Source: Reticulitermes lucifugus
Lineage: Eukaryota; Arthropoda; Insecta; Blattodea; Rhinotermitidae
Length of the DNA stretch: 26,189 nt
Assembly (NCBI GenBank): GCA_026260175.1
Contig: JAKCWW010002962.1
Coordinates: 3,668 to 29,856, forward strand
Direction: 5' to 3'
The notes beneath the pieces were generated by a model. That model worked only from the letters and a program-made list of their open reading frames with translations, made no database searches and was not told the origin of the DNA. This document shows, in pieces, positions 6,778 through 17,074 of this stretch (its first letter is position 1; each line of letters starts with the position of its first letter). The position numbers and the translations under genes are program-made.

Positions 6778-9700
6778 GTAAGTGGCACTAAACCACTAGT
6801 GCTTCTCATACTTACCCTGAACAGACAAAACATATTATTGTAGTGAGAAGACAAACAGGTCTTTCGAACGTGGTTCTCATCATTTTTTTATCACACATTC
6901 CAATTAATTGCTGATAGAGCAGTGAATGTGCCATTTTACATCTGGTTAGAATTTATATAGTGCAACTAATACATCCACCTAAATTGAATACATTTCGGCA
7001 TGAGCATTGTGGTGCACCGCAGTGGATCGCAATTAAATTCGTCTTAACAGTTTTCAGTGTGTTACACTTTGTATTGAAATTGTACAAAGACTTGACATTC
7101 TTAATTACATCACCCACGTATATTTTTCAGAAGCGACGTGCTCTTAGCCTTGTACATTTCTTGTCCACGTAGTGACGATACGTGTGACTCGTTTGGAAGA
7201 AATATCCCAACCACTGTTTAACAGTTTATCCTGGCAACGACATAGTACCATTAGTGTCACCTTCTAAAGAATGCAAAAAACGTTAAAGCTATAAAGTCAT
7301 ATTCACGGCTCGGCAAGGTTAGATTCCAGAAACATAGCTCCGGAATCCATTGAATAACAGGCTGGTTAGGCCACAGATACATTGTAAGTGTAGCGGAAAT
7401 CCACTGGGAAACTAAATGAGTTGTGCTACCATAAAAATTGTCTAAAACTCGCAGAACATAGCTATACTGACATAATTAGTAGTCAGGGACTTTGCTACTG
7501 GCTTAGGGACTGGAGGACCGAAGTCCTTTTCCTGGACGGGATAGTGATTTTCCTCTTTGGCACAGCGTTCAGACTCAGTCTAGGCCCCATCTAGCCTCCT
7601 GTCTAGTGGGTATAGGGCGATATCCCGTCGACTGTAAAGCGGCAGAGGCGTGAAGCTGGGCAATCACCCCAGTCTAGTGCCGAGGTTTAATAACGCGTAG
7701 GATTATAGGCCTACCTCCACACCATTATACGTCTTCGTGGCTTAAATAAACACAGTTTCCGGAATGAATGATTACAATTTTTATGGTAACGCTCCAGGAA
7801 TCCCCATCGCCAGCGGCCAACTCAATAAATGGTACTTCCCAGCTAACGTGGGATGCAGGATCCGATAGCCGCTTACTCACCAAGTGGGAATGTAGTGTGA
7901 AAGTTTTTGCCAGATGGGGACAAGTCATTATGATCAAACTTTTACACTTGAGACTGTTCGAGCGACAGACACTTTGGGACATTCGGACAAGTTAGGGAAA
8001 ACCGTTATAGACTTCGGTGAGTGGGAGATGCATGAATATTAATGAAATCAAAATCAACCGAAGGGGTGATGTTAGGGCAGGGACAGCGCAAGTCGAAGTC
8101 CCTTCGTTCGTTTTGCCGCACCTTCTTAAAGAAGACATCAATGCAGCAGCCCGCGCTCTTATACTCATGTCATATATTTTGGCCTCTATTCCCTGCAGCT
8201 TCTGATCCACGATTCCGCGTATGAAGTAAACGCACACTAGGAAGGCATGTCTTTCCATCAGTCCCATCGTCCATCACTTGAACAAAACTGATTTTAAATA
8301 AATTTTGCGTGACCTGTCAAGAATTTCCTTCGTATTCATAGCAGTTTACTCTAACTGTAACTTTGGGCTGCCATACTTCGACTTCCCACAGTGGAGGTCC
8401 GGATTCAGTCCCAGGGAATTTTCAGTGGACATAGTGACACTGCGATAGTGTATTTTGTTTTCCCCCTGACCCCACCAGTGTTCCATATTCATTCGTCTGA
8501 CATCCGGGGGATGAACAATGTATTTGTGGGAGGCCACAGTGCGACAAAGATATAGCCTAATGTCACTCCACCATGAGAATAAAAAGTAAATAAGAATTAA
8601 ACAAGACTGTACATGAAGCTCAAATACACACAAACACACACACATACACACACACAGAGTACAGTCTTGACGTTCTTGAACCTCGATGTTGCGGATTTTG
8701 ACCTTCAGTGACCATCCATTTTAATACAGTTGTGTCGACCTTTCGTGACTGGTTTCGACGAATAAGGATGAGACCACGTGGTTGGTGAGTCGGTTACTCT
8801 TAGCTCAGTCAAGCTCCGTGTTTCATTAAGTGAGGTTAATTACTTTCGCCCTCGATAACTGCGCTGTACAAGTACTGTTCTTTGTCATTATTAACATTTC
8901 AATGCCGGCCTCGGTGCACTGTACGGACCTTTATTTCTTCACATGCTGCCGGCCTTGGTGCACCGTACGGTCGTGGATGTTTTGTAAAATACTATACATT
9001 TTAAAACTCCTCCGTCCTGGAAAGTAGTTAGAATTTAAACCCAGGCGTCATTGACGGGTTAAAACAAACTTTCAGGTCTTTATGCTGTCTGAGGTTATTT
9101 TATATTTGTATTAGTATTATTTCGTAATATTATGGAAGCAAATAGGCGTTGTACCTTGAAAATGGATTGCGATCTTTGTGATTCCAATGTTCGTGGTGGC
9201 TTTATCGGTTCCACTTAATTAGGAACATCGATACTTTGCTGTATGTATATGTATCAAAGCAATCCCATTACAGGCCTGGACAGACCCTTAGGGCTGCAGG
9301 AGGTTGAGGCTCCCAGAATTTCTAGGCAATCGACACATGAATATGTTAAAGTTGTCTCAGCCCTACGCACCGGCTGAGTCGACCCCAGGGCCATAGTGGA
9401 TTAAGTCAATGAATCCCAGTGACCCCATAGAAAATCGAACCCGCGACCTTTCGGCTTGTGGCACACTGGCTCAACCAATTGCGCCACCGCGTGCCCCCTG
9501 TGTGTATGTATATGAAAGACACATTTCACATTACACGCCCTTTCACCCAGTGGCGTAATATTTAGACCGCATTTATACTAGTACCCTCTCTGTAACGAAG
9601 TAATAGGTGTACTGTCAGGTGTTAGCATTACGTGATTGCTTGACTCCCCCCATTTTATTGTATTCCGAGAACAGTTCTTTCTGTCAGAGCCAACTAAGTA

Positions 9701-12700
9701 GGTGCGTCCCTTCACACCTGAGGATAGAACTCTATTTGGTTACCGAAGCGTTGTCTTATCTTCGGAATGGATATTACTCTCGTTAGTAGCACTTTATTCA
9801 TCGGCGTTTTATTTCAGCCTTCCACCAACTGAGTCATCTAACTTTGACGACCCATCTATATAATAATTCGCCTATCCAGCAGTCTTAAGGCCATTCATCA
9901 TTATGGTGTGTCAGTTTTCAAAGATAGACATACACATGCAGTTGTCATTTCTTCCGTGGGATTTCTTTCCCGTCGATTTAATTGTGTTTGATTTCATTAC
10001 GATAATTACGTGTAAGAAACACCGCAGAATATGGCGGAAGGTGTTCGAGAATATGGTGTTAAGAGGGGGGAAGTAACCGGATACTGCAGAAAATTGCATA
10101 ATGAGCTTCATGATTTATACTTCTCAACAAACCTTTCTGAATGGTCAAATCAAGAAGGACGAGATGAGCGGGGCATACAGCACATATGGAGAGAAGTAAA
10201 GCACAGTACAGACACGGTTTTGTGGCGAAACATGAAGTGTGCATGGGATAATAATTTAAAGGATAACTTAAAGAAATAGTATGGAAGGACGCAGACTGAA
10301 TTGTTTGGCTCCGAACAGGTAATAAACCTTCGTGTTGCATAAAATATGGGGAGTTTATTAATCAGCAAAGAAGCTATTAGTTTCATAAGAATGACTCTGC
10401 TCCATGGAGTTGGTTGGTTGGTTAGTTAGTTAGTTAGATAGATAGTTAGTTAGGAGAAGATTGGATAATTCTCTTTTGTGCAGTTGATATCAGTGAGGAG
10501 CCGGGATAGCTCAGTCGATGTAGTGACTAGGCTATGGGCTGGACGACAGAGGAAAAGCAATTCCAGTCCCCGAGAAAACAAAAGTTTTCCTCTTCTCCCA
10601 TGTACCCAGAATGCCTCTAGGAACCACACAACATCTTATTCAATAGGTGCCGGAGGTCCTTCCGCAGGGGTTAAGTGACCTGAGCGTGAAGCTGACTTCT
10701 CACATCCAGCTAGTGCCGAGATTAAGTTGAGTTGAACTGTCTCTCTCCTCCGCCACATAACTTCACGACATGCACAGGGACAACTTCGCCTGATATCAGT
10801 GATTCCCACATGCTTAGTCTACGAGTCAACTTGTATCGCCCTACCTATAAACAGGTGCAAGAAAACATTCGTCCCACTGCTGTGGCAAGTCTTCGTCTTG
10901 CGGAATGGAATTGATAAGCAATGGAAACTTGAACGTATTCTTAAAATGCTGCGTAGATCATCTCTGCTGGGACTTGATAATTAAAGGTGATTCTTGATTT
11001 CTCAGCTCTTCGATGGCATTTCTTTTCTTAATATATTTTAAACCATACCCTTGCACGATAGTGTGATCTATTACAAAAATTCAGCACTCGTAATACCACA
11101 TTATATTGGATGGTAAAGATCATACTCAGATTTGCAGTTATGGGAATAATGTGGACAGTTGCACGCTTACATCAATACACAGTAATTTATATGCAATATA
11201 TATAAAGATAAATTACACGCATTAAAGTAATTTAAAATATTTATAGATAACAGACCATCGAACAACAGGAGCTGTGTTAAATTGTTGTGTTTTAGTTTTA
11301 GACCCGCTTTCGAGGATTCCGGTCTCAGAACCATAATCAAGCCAGTCATGTTAATATAGCCAGTTACTGAAAGGTACATAAAATGACATCATTTGGCTTT
11401 CTGATCATTCTATTTGTTTATTAAGTAAATCAACTACGTATATTATTCAAATATCTTATACAAAATTTAATACTTTAAAATCCGACAATTCTTCACTACA
11501 GTCGTACGAGTTTTCAGCGAGACTGAAATGTATTGCTCTTCCTTGTGTTCGATTTGTTTTCATTTAACTTTTTGGCGCGTTTGCAAAATGACTATGGCCT
11601 TATTATATATTTTCGTCCATCCGTCTGTTCTCATGGAATAGCGCGACTCCCACCGGACGAATTCTCGTGAAATATCGTATTAACTAACTTCATGGGCCGG
11701 AGCACTTACGGAGAAGCTACAGTTAATTGCCTAGTCCTGCATTGCATTAAACCCTAAGGTTCCGTACCGATGCCTATTAAACAACAGCCTGCTCTTTGTC
11801 CCCATTCTGAGCCATATTAATTCAGTCCATGACCTTCCATCTTATTTCTTCTGATCCGTTTCATTATTACCTTCCCACCCATATCTAGGTCTTCCAAGTA
11901 GTCCTTTCTTTCAGGTTTCCCCATTAAAACCGTCTATGCATTTCTTCTCCGTCATACGTTCCTTATGCCGGGCCCATTTTATCCGCCTTGATCTGAGCAG
12001 CCTAATAAAACCTATGAGAAAATGGTGAGGATTACAAATCGTTAAGCTCCTCAATACGCAGAATTCTTCAATTTCCTGTTAACTTCCTCACTCTTAGGCC
12101 CAAATATTTTCTTCAGCGCCGTAAACTTTAACGTCTTCGGAATGTTCTTCCCTTGATGTGAGAGAACAAGTTTTACACCCATACAAAACAACGGGCAAAA
12201 TTAAGAGTTCTTTATGTGTAAACTTGATACTTTTAAACAGAAAAGGGGAAAACAAAAGATTCTGAACCGAATGTTAGGGGGAGATTTCCTAATTTACTCT
12301 GCTGGTAATTTTTTAATATGTACAATTAAAATTTGTTAATTCGTTTCCAAATATTTGAAATTTGCCACAATTTAAAAGGATGTATTAGGTTTATTTATCT
12401 TGTGATTTTTGTCTTACGTTCTGTTGACGAGACATCAACATGTACATAGTTTTTCTCAGCATTTACTTCTAGACCATACTCTGGATTTTGCTTAGAATGG
12501 GCCAAAAATAAAACTTTTCAATGAAGATCTACGTAGATTGGTGATAGTATCTGACCGGTATATGATTGCGTTGCGATCTGAGGCCGAAGAAACAGTTAAT
12601 ATCTAAACGTAACAATTGAACGAGGTCGATTGTACGTATCTCCGTTTACAAAACGTGGACTTTTCTTAGATATTGAATATGATCAATTATAAATCTGTCG

Positions 12701-15700
12701 ATGTGTACGGAGAAATCGTATAGTGTATGTGTTAGATAACGTGGAAAGGCACGCTTAGAATGCAGGCATTTTTTGTGTTTTCTTGCAATTAATCACGAAT
12801 TTAAAACTAGAGGCAATCACAGAGCCAAAGCGCCGGAGGTGTTAAGCTGATGGACATTTTTCCTACTCTTTTCTGATTTGTTTGTGGCTGTTGCCCGTCT
12901 TATCGTTCTCACGTGGTTTTGTCTGTATTTTATCAGGTTCCTGTGGTCATTTATGTTGTAATAGTTCTCAGTATCATTGCATGGAGGAAATTCTCTCAGT
13001 ACGGCCGTATAATGTACAACACGAAGTTACTTTAAAAATACATTTCAAGATCGGAACCTTCTCTTTGGCACCCCTTCAAATTATTGATTATATACGTAGG
13101 CGTACGCCTGGTACTGATCCCTCAGGCAGTTTGCTCCTGACCTTGATTAAGTAATGTTCTTTTCCCTAAATTTTCCTATTACGTAATGTAAAGCAATTAA
13201 TTTAATTTTTGTAGATTAAACAATACCAGCCCTTTGAATTTTACCGACTACAGCAATCATGTAATCAAATTAAAAGCACTGTGCACTGCCTGCAACGTGA
13301 CGGACTTACATTCTTTCGTGACATTTTAGTGTTACCTTCCCATCCATTTGGATTAATGACCTTTAGTGATAAACTTTAGTGTCGATTGTGTTTATGGGAG
13401 TTATTTTAGGTTCACTATCCAGCCGCCTTTACCCAGTGGCGTGTGTCTTGCTGTGGTTATCTCTACCCAACTCTTCATTTGGTCATAAGGGTTACTGGAA
13501 ATATTTCACTTTCACGCTCCAGGTACCTTTATCAATAACATCCGGCTACACTTATCTAACGGCGCACCACGTCTCCTGTCGTTCGTGAAGATTGAAGGTC
13601 GTATTTAAGACTCACGCTCCGGTTATTTTTACCCAAATGTTTTTATTACGCTGTGTCTAATTCTATTTGTGGGCAAACCAAATTGACGCTAGATCGTGGA
13701 GGTTGCTGTGGTATTTGCAGGTTGTGGAGGTATTGCAGCTTTGTCCTTTTTCGTAAAAGTTAATGGAAGTATCTCAGTTTCTCGCTTCGGCTACCTTTAC
13801 TACGGAAGACATCGACTTCCATATTACGTATGGCGAGCATCGGCTAAGTACATAATATATGATATGAAATGAACACTCTATATTGAAATGTTGAAGTGAT
13901 TCACTGTTAGGTTACCTTTATTCAGTGGCGTGTGGAGGGCGTGAATAAATTTAGGGTTTATTACTGTGCTATGTCGAGGGCATCAGTTTTACATTTCCTC
14001 GGATGGTAGTTTTTAATTTAGATCTTAGTAAGATTACGTCATAAACGAGAGTAAAATTGGTCACCAACGGTCGTTAACCTTCATCACAGAAGGGTATCTT
14101 CAGCTGACATTAAGTGAGAGGGATTTCTTCATGAACAACAATTTTAATTAACAACATAATATTTGGGGCGGGGGTTTGAAGTCAACTGAAATCAAAGGAG
14201 GTGGGTACGTTTCCTTATACAGGAGGGTAAAATTTCCCGAGAGTAAATACCTGGTGTACGCGTACTTACGTTTCTGTTCTTATGTAGTGTTGTCTACGAC
14301 TCGACACGGTGTTAATAGCTATTGAAACACCATCGTCTGTTGCTAGTTTATACTACATGCTGTCTGGTTTCCGGTTTGTTCACTTTTCTGTTCACGATGG
14401 GATTTGAGAAAGTATCAGAGATGCATATATAAAAATGTATGCCAAAGAGAATCTACGAATTTTTCATTAAAGTAGCATTCTACAAGTTGTTAGAACAAAC
14501 AGAAGTGGCTATTCAGTACAGTCACAAATACCTGACGGTGCGCCATGTCGTAGTAACAGAGTAAAAGGTGAAGATAAACAGAAAATAATATTATTAACTC
14601 GATCGCACAAGACGCAACTGCACTCCAAACCAACGTATTTTTCGACTGGAATACATTCGTTACTGGTCATACACATTTAACAGTTTGACTTCCCCTGCAC
14701 CCACAACTAAGGTCAATGTTCTCGTTAGGCAAAAATAATACTTTATTACCACCACAGTAACCGGGCGGTGGTTGACTGCTCAAACCTTAGGAATGCCGGT
14801 TTGAATTCCTCTAGGGCATGAAAACATTTCTGTCCTCTTCTGTGTTGTTCTAAGATAACAGAGGCTCAGAACGGTCTGCTCTGCCATACAAAGTATTCTA
14901 ATAAGTTATTTGTCTAATCCAGGAAACAGAAAAACTTTTTATTAGAGGGCATGGGGGGGCACCATATTTCTTTGTTTACATCCCTTCTGTTGCGCATTCC
15001 ACGTGTTCCCAAAATCCTACTATTCACTTCCAAAAATTAAGCCGTATTTTAACTGCAGGGTTATTTGCCCTCTGAATTGGGTCGGGCTTTACAATCAGTA
15101 GATTGAGTAGCGGAGATGAAATGCTTTGTTTTTGAACCCAAGATCCCAGAATTTTTTTCACCTGTGTAAGAGAGTGCGCTCCTCAGGCCATTTGAGGTCA
15201 CACTGGGTTGCTGTTGTCTTCGGGATCAGTGACTGTTAGTCATTACTTTGTGTTCTTTTTCAGCAATACTTTCACTAAAATCCTTTGAAACAGCTGCTTA
15301 TGGGTATTACCCATACACTGGACCACAGGCCCACAATCCTGTCTTCGACAATTCTCCCGTGGCGAATTATGCAAGGCCGGAATCTCGTCCATCAAGAGAT
15401 TCTGACTTCAGTTTCAACGAAAATATTTCCCGGAAACGGGATTTATTTTATTCAAGAAGACCCGGAAGACATGAACCACAAATTGCGAACGATGCAAGTA
15501 ATTTCCGACCTCCAGGACAGACACGGCCTTTAGATGGAGGTGGTGACGGATTTGCACGTCCTTCGCGTGAGAATTCTGTTGGCAGGCGACGGCAACTAGG
15601 AAGCAACGTCAACGGTAGGCCAAACCTGTTTCTTCCTCCCGCTGCAGACGATCCCGATGACATCTTTATATTTGACAGACCAACGTCACCAAATCCAAGG

Positions 15701-17074
15701 CCACTCACGACACCTTCATCTACCACAACAACGACGGTGGGAAATTGTGATTGCCCATCAACGCCAGAGTTCAATCCAGTGTGTGGGTCAGATGGAATCA
15801 CGTATACCAACCCTGGAAAACTGAAATGCGCCATTTTCTGTGGAAGAGGTAACCTACTGTCCCCGACTGAATAGAATAACTTTTATCTTGACAGCGTGGG
15901 GAGAGTCCCGTAATGTCAGAATAGCCTTTCATAGAAAACATATGACTTATATCCTGTCAAGTACGTACGTCTCTCTCACAGCAACTATCACGGTCTATGG
16001 ATCATCATTTCTTAGGTGTTAGGTTACAACAAGCTTGAAGTCAAATTTACACGCAACTCTAACCAAATAGGACACCAAAAAAAACATAATATTATAAACC
16101 CGCAAGCACAAAACACGACTGCATTTCAGCGCAATATATTTTAGCGGAATACATCGGTTACTGATCATATGGGTCTAAAGGTCTGATCTCCAATTGGGCC
16201 ACATTTGCTAGGGGCAAAGGTGTTGAGTCGAAAACACTAGTACTTATAGTCCTACAAAGGAACTTGGAAATAACAGTGACATAATACACTATGGGATTGT
16301 GGGTGACTGAATTGCGGCAGCACCACCAGATGGCAGTTCGCCAACTGGGAATTCGGTTTGGTTTGTTCTTAATATCCGATAGGTGGCTTGTGAGTGAGGT
16401 CTCACTCGTTTGGAGGTCAACGCGTTAATATTATTTAATCATTTTCACATGACTGGTCCATTTCTATTATTATTATTATTATTATTATCATCATCATCAT
16501 CATCATTAATATAGTGCTGGTTGTGGTGGTGGTGGTAATAATAGTAGCGAAGATGGTGATTATGATTATTATAAACAACAACAATGAAAGCCGTGATACC
16601 GCAGTTTACAGTTGCTACCCATCAAACTTTTTCAAGCGGTAACACTCCCGCAATATTATTCTCAGTGTGCCTAACTCGATCCTGGGACCCGATACAGGTT
16701 ATCCTGAGAATTTCGTTGTTTTACTCGGCCTCTCCGAACACCACTTCCTTCCACGTCATTTCCAGTTTATTATCCACTAATCATCCTGACCTTCGACACT
16801 ATGTAACCCAAGGTACTGAAATTGGGGTGGGCGAACAGGGCACGATTTTCTGCAGAGTCAGAACCTTTCTGTTAGCAATCACGGCACTCTGTTGAACGTT
16901 TAAACCTAATTGGACCATTTTATAAGTAGAACGGACGAAAAGTCAAGCGCTTCTTCTACGAGGTGTAACGGCTTTGTTTTGCTTCTTTCAGTTGTCAGTC
17001 TGAAACACCACGGCTCTTGCGTGCCAACTACTGGTACTTCAACCTCTCCGCCTATAACCAGCTCTCTACAGTGA
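6750..17074 (+). CDS. Secreted Kazal-type inhibitor with long N-terminal extension, gene 2 (3 exons, 231 aa)
   Basis: Proposed coding exons are 6750-6777, 15264-15848 and 16992-17074 (696 nt, stop TGA at 17072-17074). Introns are phase 1, with donors GTAAGT (6778) and GTAACC (15849) and acceptors TTTTTCAG and CTTTCAG. Residues 1 to about 21 read as a signal peptide (MYSAVIISTAILSLKSFETA). Residues 22-169 are an extended, probably disordered, region rich in Pro, Arg, Asn and Ser, with Tyr/Gly near its start (YGYYPYTG), basic pairs (SRKRD, GRRRQ) and a Thr-rich end (TTPSSTTTTTVG). The Kazal domain has Cys 171, 173, 183, 198, 202 and 214, with NPVCGSDGITYTN. A Thr/Ser/Pro tail of 17 residues follows. 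P1 by family numbering is Ser175. Exons 2 and 3 are firm; exon 1 lies 8.5 kb upstream and rests on phase, length and a strong donor. Confidence 0.75.
6778..7489. other. Gene 2 intron 1, 5' part, nothing recognised
   Basis: Ordinary AT-rich sequence. The short frame at 6960-7172 has no motif or splice support. Confidence 0.35.
7490..7692 (+). mobile_element. SINE-like element, degenerate
   Basis: The 3' part (GGCGTGAAGCTGGGCAATCA, then TCTAGTGCCGAGGTTTAATA) matches the tail of the tRNA-derived SINE at 10497-10735 (GCGTGAAGCTGAC, then CTAGTGCCGAGATTAA). It matches in reverse at 17335-17535. The tRNA-like head is not clear here. Confidence 0.55.
8365..8530 (+). mobile_element. Possible SINE, degenerate
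   Basis: GTGGAGGTCCGGATTCAGTC resembles a decayed box B (GGTTCGANTCC) followed by a G- and C-rich body ending near a CA repeat. The head is poor. The call rests on layout rather than a clear match. Confidence 0.35.
8625..8656 (+). repeat. (CA)n microsatellite
   Basis: An interrupted CA repeat. The Cys/Met/Val-rich minus-strand frame start near 8651 is an artefact of it. Confidence 0.9.
8657..9264. other. Gene 2 intron 1, includes a short 44-bp-period duplication
   Basis: GCCGGCCTCGGTGCACTGTA at 8904 recurs as GCCGGCCTTGGTGCACCGTA at 8948, so a GC-rich 26-bp block is doubled at a 44-bp period. The rest is unremarkable. Confidence 0.5.
9270..9498 (-). mobile_element. tRNA-derived SINE, near full length
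   Basis: On the minus strand it reads GGGGCACGCGGTGGCGCAAT, then TGGTTGAGC (box A, D-arm-like), an anticodon-arm-like stretch, and GTCGCGGGTTCGATTTTC (box B). A body ending near CCCTAAGGGTCTGTCCAGG follows. The head would fold roughly as a tRNA. The continuing body marks it as a SINE of a different family from the element at the window ends. Confidence 0.8.
9499..10029. other. Gene 2 intron 1, mostly unexplained
   Basis: At 9716-9760, ACCTGAGGATAGAAC, a spacer, then ACCGAAGCGTTGTC recalls the core of the fold-back units in the window but is too weak to call. No gene is seen. Confidence 0.3.
10030..10270 (+). mobile_element. LINE (non-LTR retrotransposon) fragment, C-terminal ORF2 region
   Basis: The plus-strand frame reads EGVREYGVKRGEVTGYCRKL, then HNELHDLYFSTN. 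It follows the block VFENKVLRKIFG...EVTGEWRKLHN.ELHDLYSSP known from the region downstream of the reverse-transcriptase domain in insect non-LTR elements. The expected next block (RWAGHVARM) is decayed. It belongs to the same family as 11745-12510, in the opposite orientation. The 82-aa frame is a fossil, not a gene. Confidence 0.75.
10408..10455 (+). repeat. (GGTT/AGTT)n simple repeat
   Basis: A tetranucleotide array, GGTTGGTTGGTTAGTTAGTT, passing into TAGATAGATAGTTAGTTAG. Confidence 0.9.
10497..10735 (+). mobile_element. tRNA-derived SINE
   Basis: It begins GAGCCGGGATAGCTCAGTCG (box A: TAGCTCAGTCGATG) and has a weak box B (AATTCCAGTCCCC) about 50 nt on. The body ends CTAGTGCCGAGATTAAG. That tail is shared with 7490-7692 and, inverted, 17335-17535, which defines a family in this window. 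Confidence 0.75.
10736..11744. other. Gene 2 intron 1, no gene seen
   Basis: AT-rich. At 11612-11690, CGTCCATCCGTCTGTTCTCA, then GCGACTCCCACCGGACGAAT resembles the (TCTG)n-plus-GGACGGAT layout at 22666-22740, so part may be a dispersed repeat. Short frames at 10799-10984 and 11167-11379 have no support. Confidence 0.3.
11745..12510 (-). mobile_element. LINE (non-LTR retrotransposon) fragment, end of reverse-transcriptase ORF, decayed
   Basis: On the minus strand, pieces occur in the order of an insect non-LTR ORF2 C-terminus. GLEVNAEKNYVHV (near 12450) corresponds to the GLEVNxEKTKYM block after the YxDD motif. LILPVVLYGCKTCSLTSREE (near 12210-12160) corresponds to LPVVLYGCETWTLTxREE. RSRRIKWARHKERM (near 11990) corresponds to KSRRxRWAGHVARM. 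LLGRPRYGWEGN (near 11895) corresponds to LGRPRRRWEDN. Stops, frameshifts and a roughly 180-bp alien or deleted stretch lie between blocks. The exact clade cannot be set by eye. The element is dead. Confidence 0.85.
12511..14584. other. Gene 2 intron 1, about 2 kb with no gene recognised
   Basis: Mostly AT-rich. Frames at 12882-13154 and 13379-13588 have no known motif. A loosely repeated phrase, like GGCTACCTTTACCCAGTGGC, appears near 13416, 13520, 13610, 13783 and 13907 at irregular spacing, so a very diverged repeat is possible. Confidence 0.35.
14585..14730 (+). repeat. Dispersed repeat, copy 1 (flanks Kazal exon 2 of gene 2)
   Basis: AATAATATTATTAACTCGAT, then CGCACAAGACGCAACTGCAC, then GGAATACATTCGTTACTGGTC aligns over about 140 bp with 16084-16225 in the same orientation. 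By eye the identity is about two thirds. The repeat type is unknown to me. Confidence 0.6.
14755..14840 (+). mobile_element. tRNA-like SINE head
   Basis: AACCGGGCGGTGGTTGACTG, then TGCCGGTTTGAATTCCTC has box-A-like and box-B-like parts about 30 nt apart, followed by GGGCATGAAAACATTT. It is probably a decayed SINE; a tRNA fold is not convincing. Confidence 0.45.
14841..15263. other. End of gene 2 intron 1
   Basis: AT-rich sequence ending in the acceptor TGTTCTTTTTCAG (ends 15263). Nothing else is recognised. Confidence 0.4.
15264..15848 (+). CDS. Kazal gene 2, exon 2 (signal end, basic Pro/Asn-rich region, first five Kazal cysteines)
   Basis: A 585-nt exon, open throughout, between a strong pyrimidine-tract acceptor and GTAACC. 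It carries Ala10 (split) to Arg204. Its last third aligns with gene 1 exon 2, but the roughly 148-residue stretch before the Kazal domain is more than three times longer than in gene 1. The minus-strand frame 15448-15834 is a shadow. Confidence 0.92.
16084..16225 (+). repeat. Dispersed repeat, copy 2 (in gene 2 intron 2)
   Basis: Partner of 14585-14730: CATAATATTATAAACCCGCA, then AGCACAAAACACGACTGCAT, then GCGGAATACATCGGTTACTGA. Confidence 0.6.
16226..16991. other. Gene 2 intron 2, no gene, with (ATT)n, (ATC)n and (GGT)n simple repeats
   Basis: Simple repeats run from 16464 to about 16560: ATT repeats, then ATC, then a GGT/AAT-rich stretch. The frame at 16584-16895 has no motif. The intron ends with TTTGCTTCTTTCAG at 16991. 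Confidence 0.6.
16992..17074 (+). CDS. Kazal gene 2, exon 3 (last Kazal strand, sixth cysteine, Ser/Thr tail)
   Basis: Joined in phase 1 it reads V-VSLKHHGSC and then a tail, PTTGTSTSPPITSSLQ after one Val, stopping at TGA 17072-17074. Gly-Ser-Cys with an 11-residue gap from the fifth cysteine completes the domain as in gene 1. The longer tail is Thr/Ser/Pro-rich and could be O-glycosylated. Confidence 0.87.

Noticed and set aside
9420-9498. Possible functional tRNA gene on the minus strand
   Set aside because: It has good box A and box B, but the sequence runs on into a SINE body and I cannot form a clean acceptor stem.
13379-13405. ATGGGAGTTATTTTAG as alternative first exon of Kazal gene 2
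   Set aside because: Phase would fit, but the donor (GTTCAC) is poor, and 6750-6777 matches gene 1 exon length with a strong donor.
15448-15834. 128-aa minus-strand frame opposite gene 2 exon 2
   Set aside because: Shadow of a long, compositionally biased coding exon.
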